A stretch of DNA of 64,000 nt, from assembly GCA_023101885.1 (NCBI GenBank), contig JALPQD010000513.1:806001-870000 (forward strand), read 5' to 3'. The notes beneath the pieces are model-generated. The model did not search any database. It saw only the letters and a program-made list of their open reading frames with translations, and was not told where the DNA came from. Shown in pieces: positions 63,838-64,000 of this stretch (position 1 is the first letter of the stretch; each line of letters begins with the position of its first letter). The position numbers and the translations under genes were made by a program. This stretch comes from Typhlomys cinereus. Its lineage: Eukaryota > Chordata > Mammalia > Rodentia > Platacanthomyidae.

Positions 63838-64000
63838 AACAGAGCTGCCCCGAGCACGCAGCTGGAACAGCAGGCCGGGCCCGAGGCCGGGGCCCGCGGG
63901 CCGGACGCGCCGCTGGAGCTGGCGTTCTCGGGTCACGGTGACATGACCTGAGCCCCAGCCCGGGCTCGGCCGTGCGGCGGGGCGGCTCCAGATTCCAGCC
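63838..64000 (+). promoter_or_regulatory. Oscp1: CpG-rich region at window end, probable Oscp1 promoter
   Basis: Base composition switches abruptly to about 75-80% GC with dense CpG. In human the next gene in this direction is OSCP1 on the same strand, with its 5' end facing MRPS15. No OSCP1 start codon or coding sequence is visible, so the gene body must lie beyond the window. Assignment rests on synteny. Confidence 0.6.

Noticed and set aside
1..64000. A prokaryotic-type defence system, operon or phage element
   Set aside because: Introns, mammalian genes and rodent SINEs throughout show a mammalian chromosome; no such gene set is present.

Overview
This is eukaryotic DNA from a placental mammal, almost certainly a myomorph rodent. 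Two intact multi-exon genes with GT-AG introns are present, and the spacer DNA is filled with rodent retroposons: B1-like, B3/B4-like, ID-like and many tRNA-headed B2-like SINEs, plus LINE-1 and MaLR-like solo LTRs. The G-CSF receptor it encodes looks rodent-like but not identical to mouse. The abundant young SINE carries a B2-type head on an unfamiliar body, which suggests a non-murid lineage such as jerboas or mole-rats. That lineage is inference; the species cannot be fixed from the sequence. The gene order Csf3r - Mrps15 - (Oscp1), all on the + strand, matches human 1p34.3 read in reverse.

Region by region: 1-36.7 kb is intergenic (on the GRIK3 side in human). It holds microsatellites (GATA, GGAA, CA), SINEs, three LTR-like elements and L1 fragments, with islands of unique sequence. 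One island has a cluster of three C/EBP-like and forkhead-like motifs at 26.34-26.41 kb. The untranslated 5' exons of Csf3r should lie in the last few kb of this region, but I could not place them. 36,706-51,441 is a complete Csf3r coding region of 15 coding exons (842 codons). Its first coding intron holds a solo LTR inside a SINE, an antisense Rpl29 processed pseudogene, a triple nested retroposon and an 18-bp minisatellite. 51.4-55.5 kb is the 3' flank, with an antisense L1 remnant. 55.6-56.35 kb is the CpG-rich promoter of Mrps15. 55,997-60,989 is the complete Mrps15 coding region (8 exons, 257 codons), whose AATAAA signal overlaps its stop codon. 61-63.8 kb is a short intergenic spacer. 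The last about 160 bases are a CpG-rich start, probably the Oscp1 promoter.

The two genes work in unrelated processes. Csf3r is the cell-surface cytokine receptor that drives granulocyte production through JAK/STAT signalling. Mrps15 is a small-subunit protein of the mitochondrial ribosome. I found no prokaryotic-type system, CRISPR array or operon. The novelty here lies in the retroposon structures, a few candidate regulatory motifs and the unusual ends of the Mrps15 transcript.
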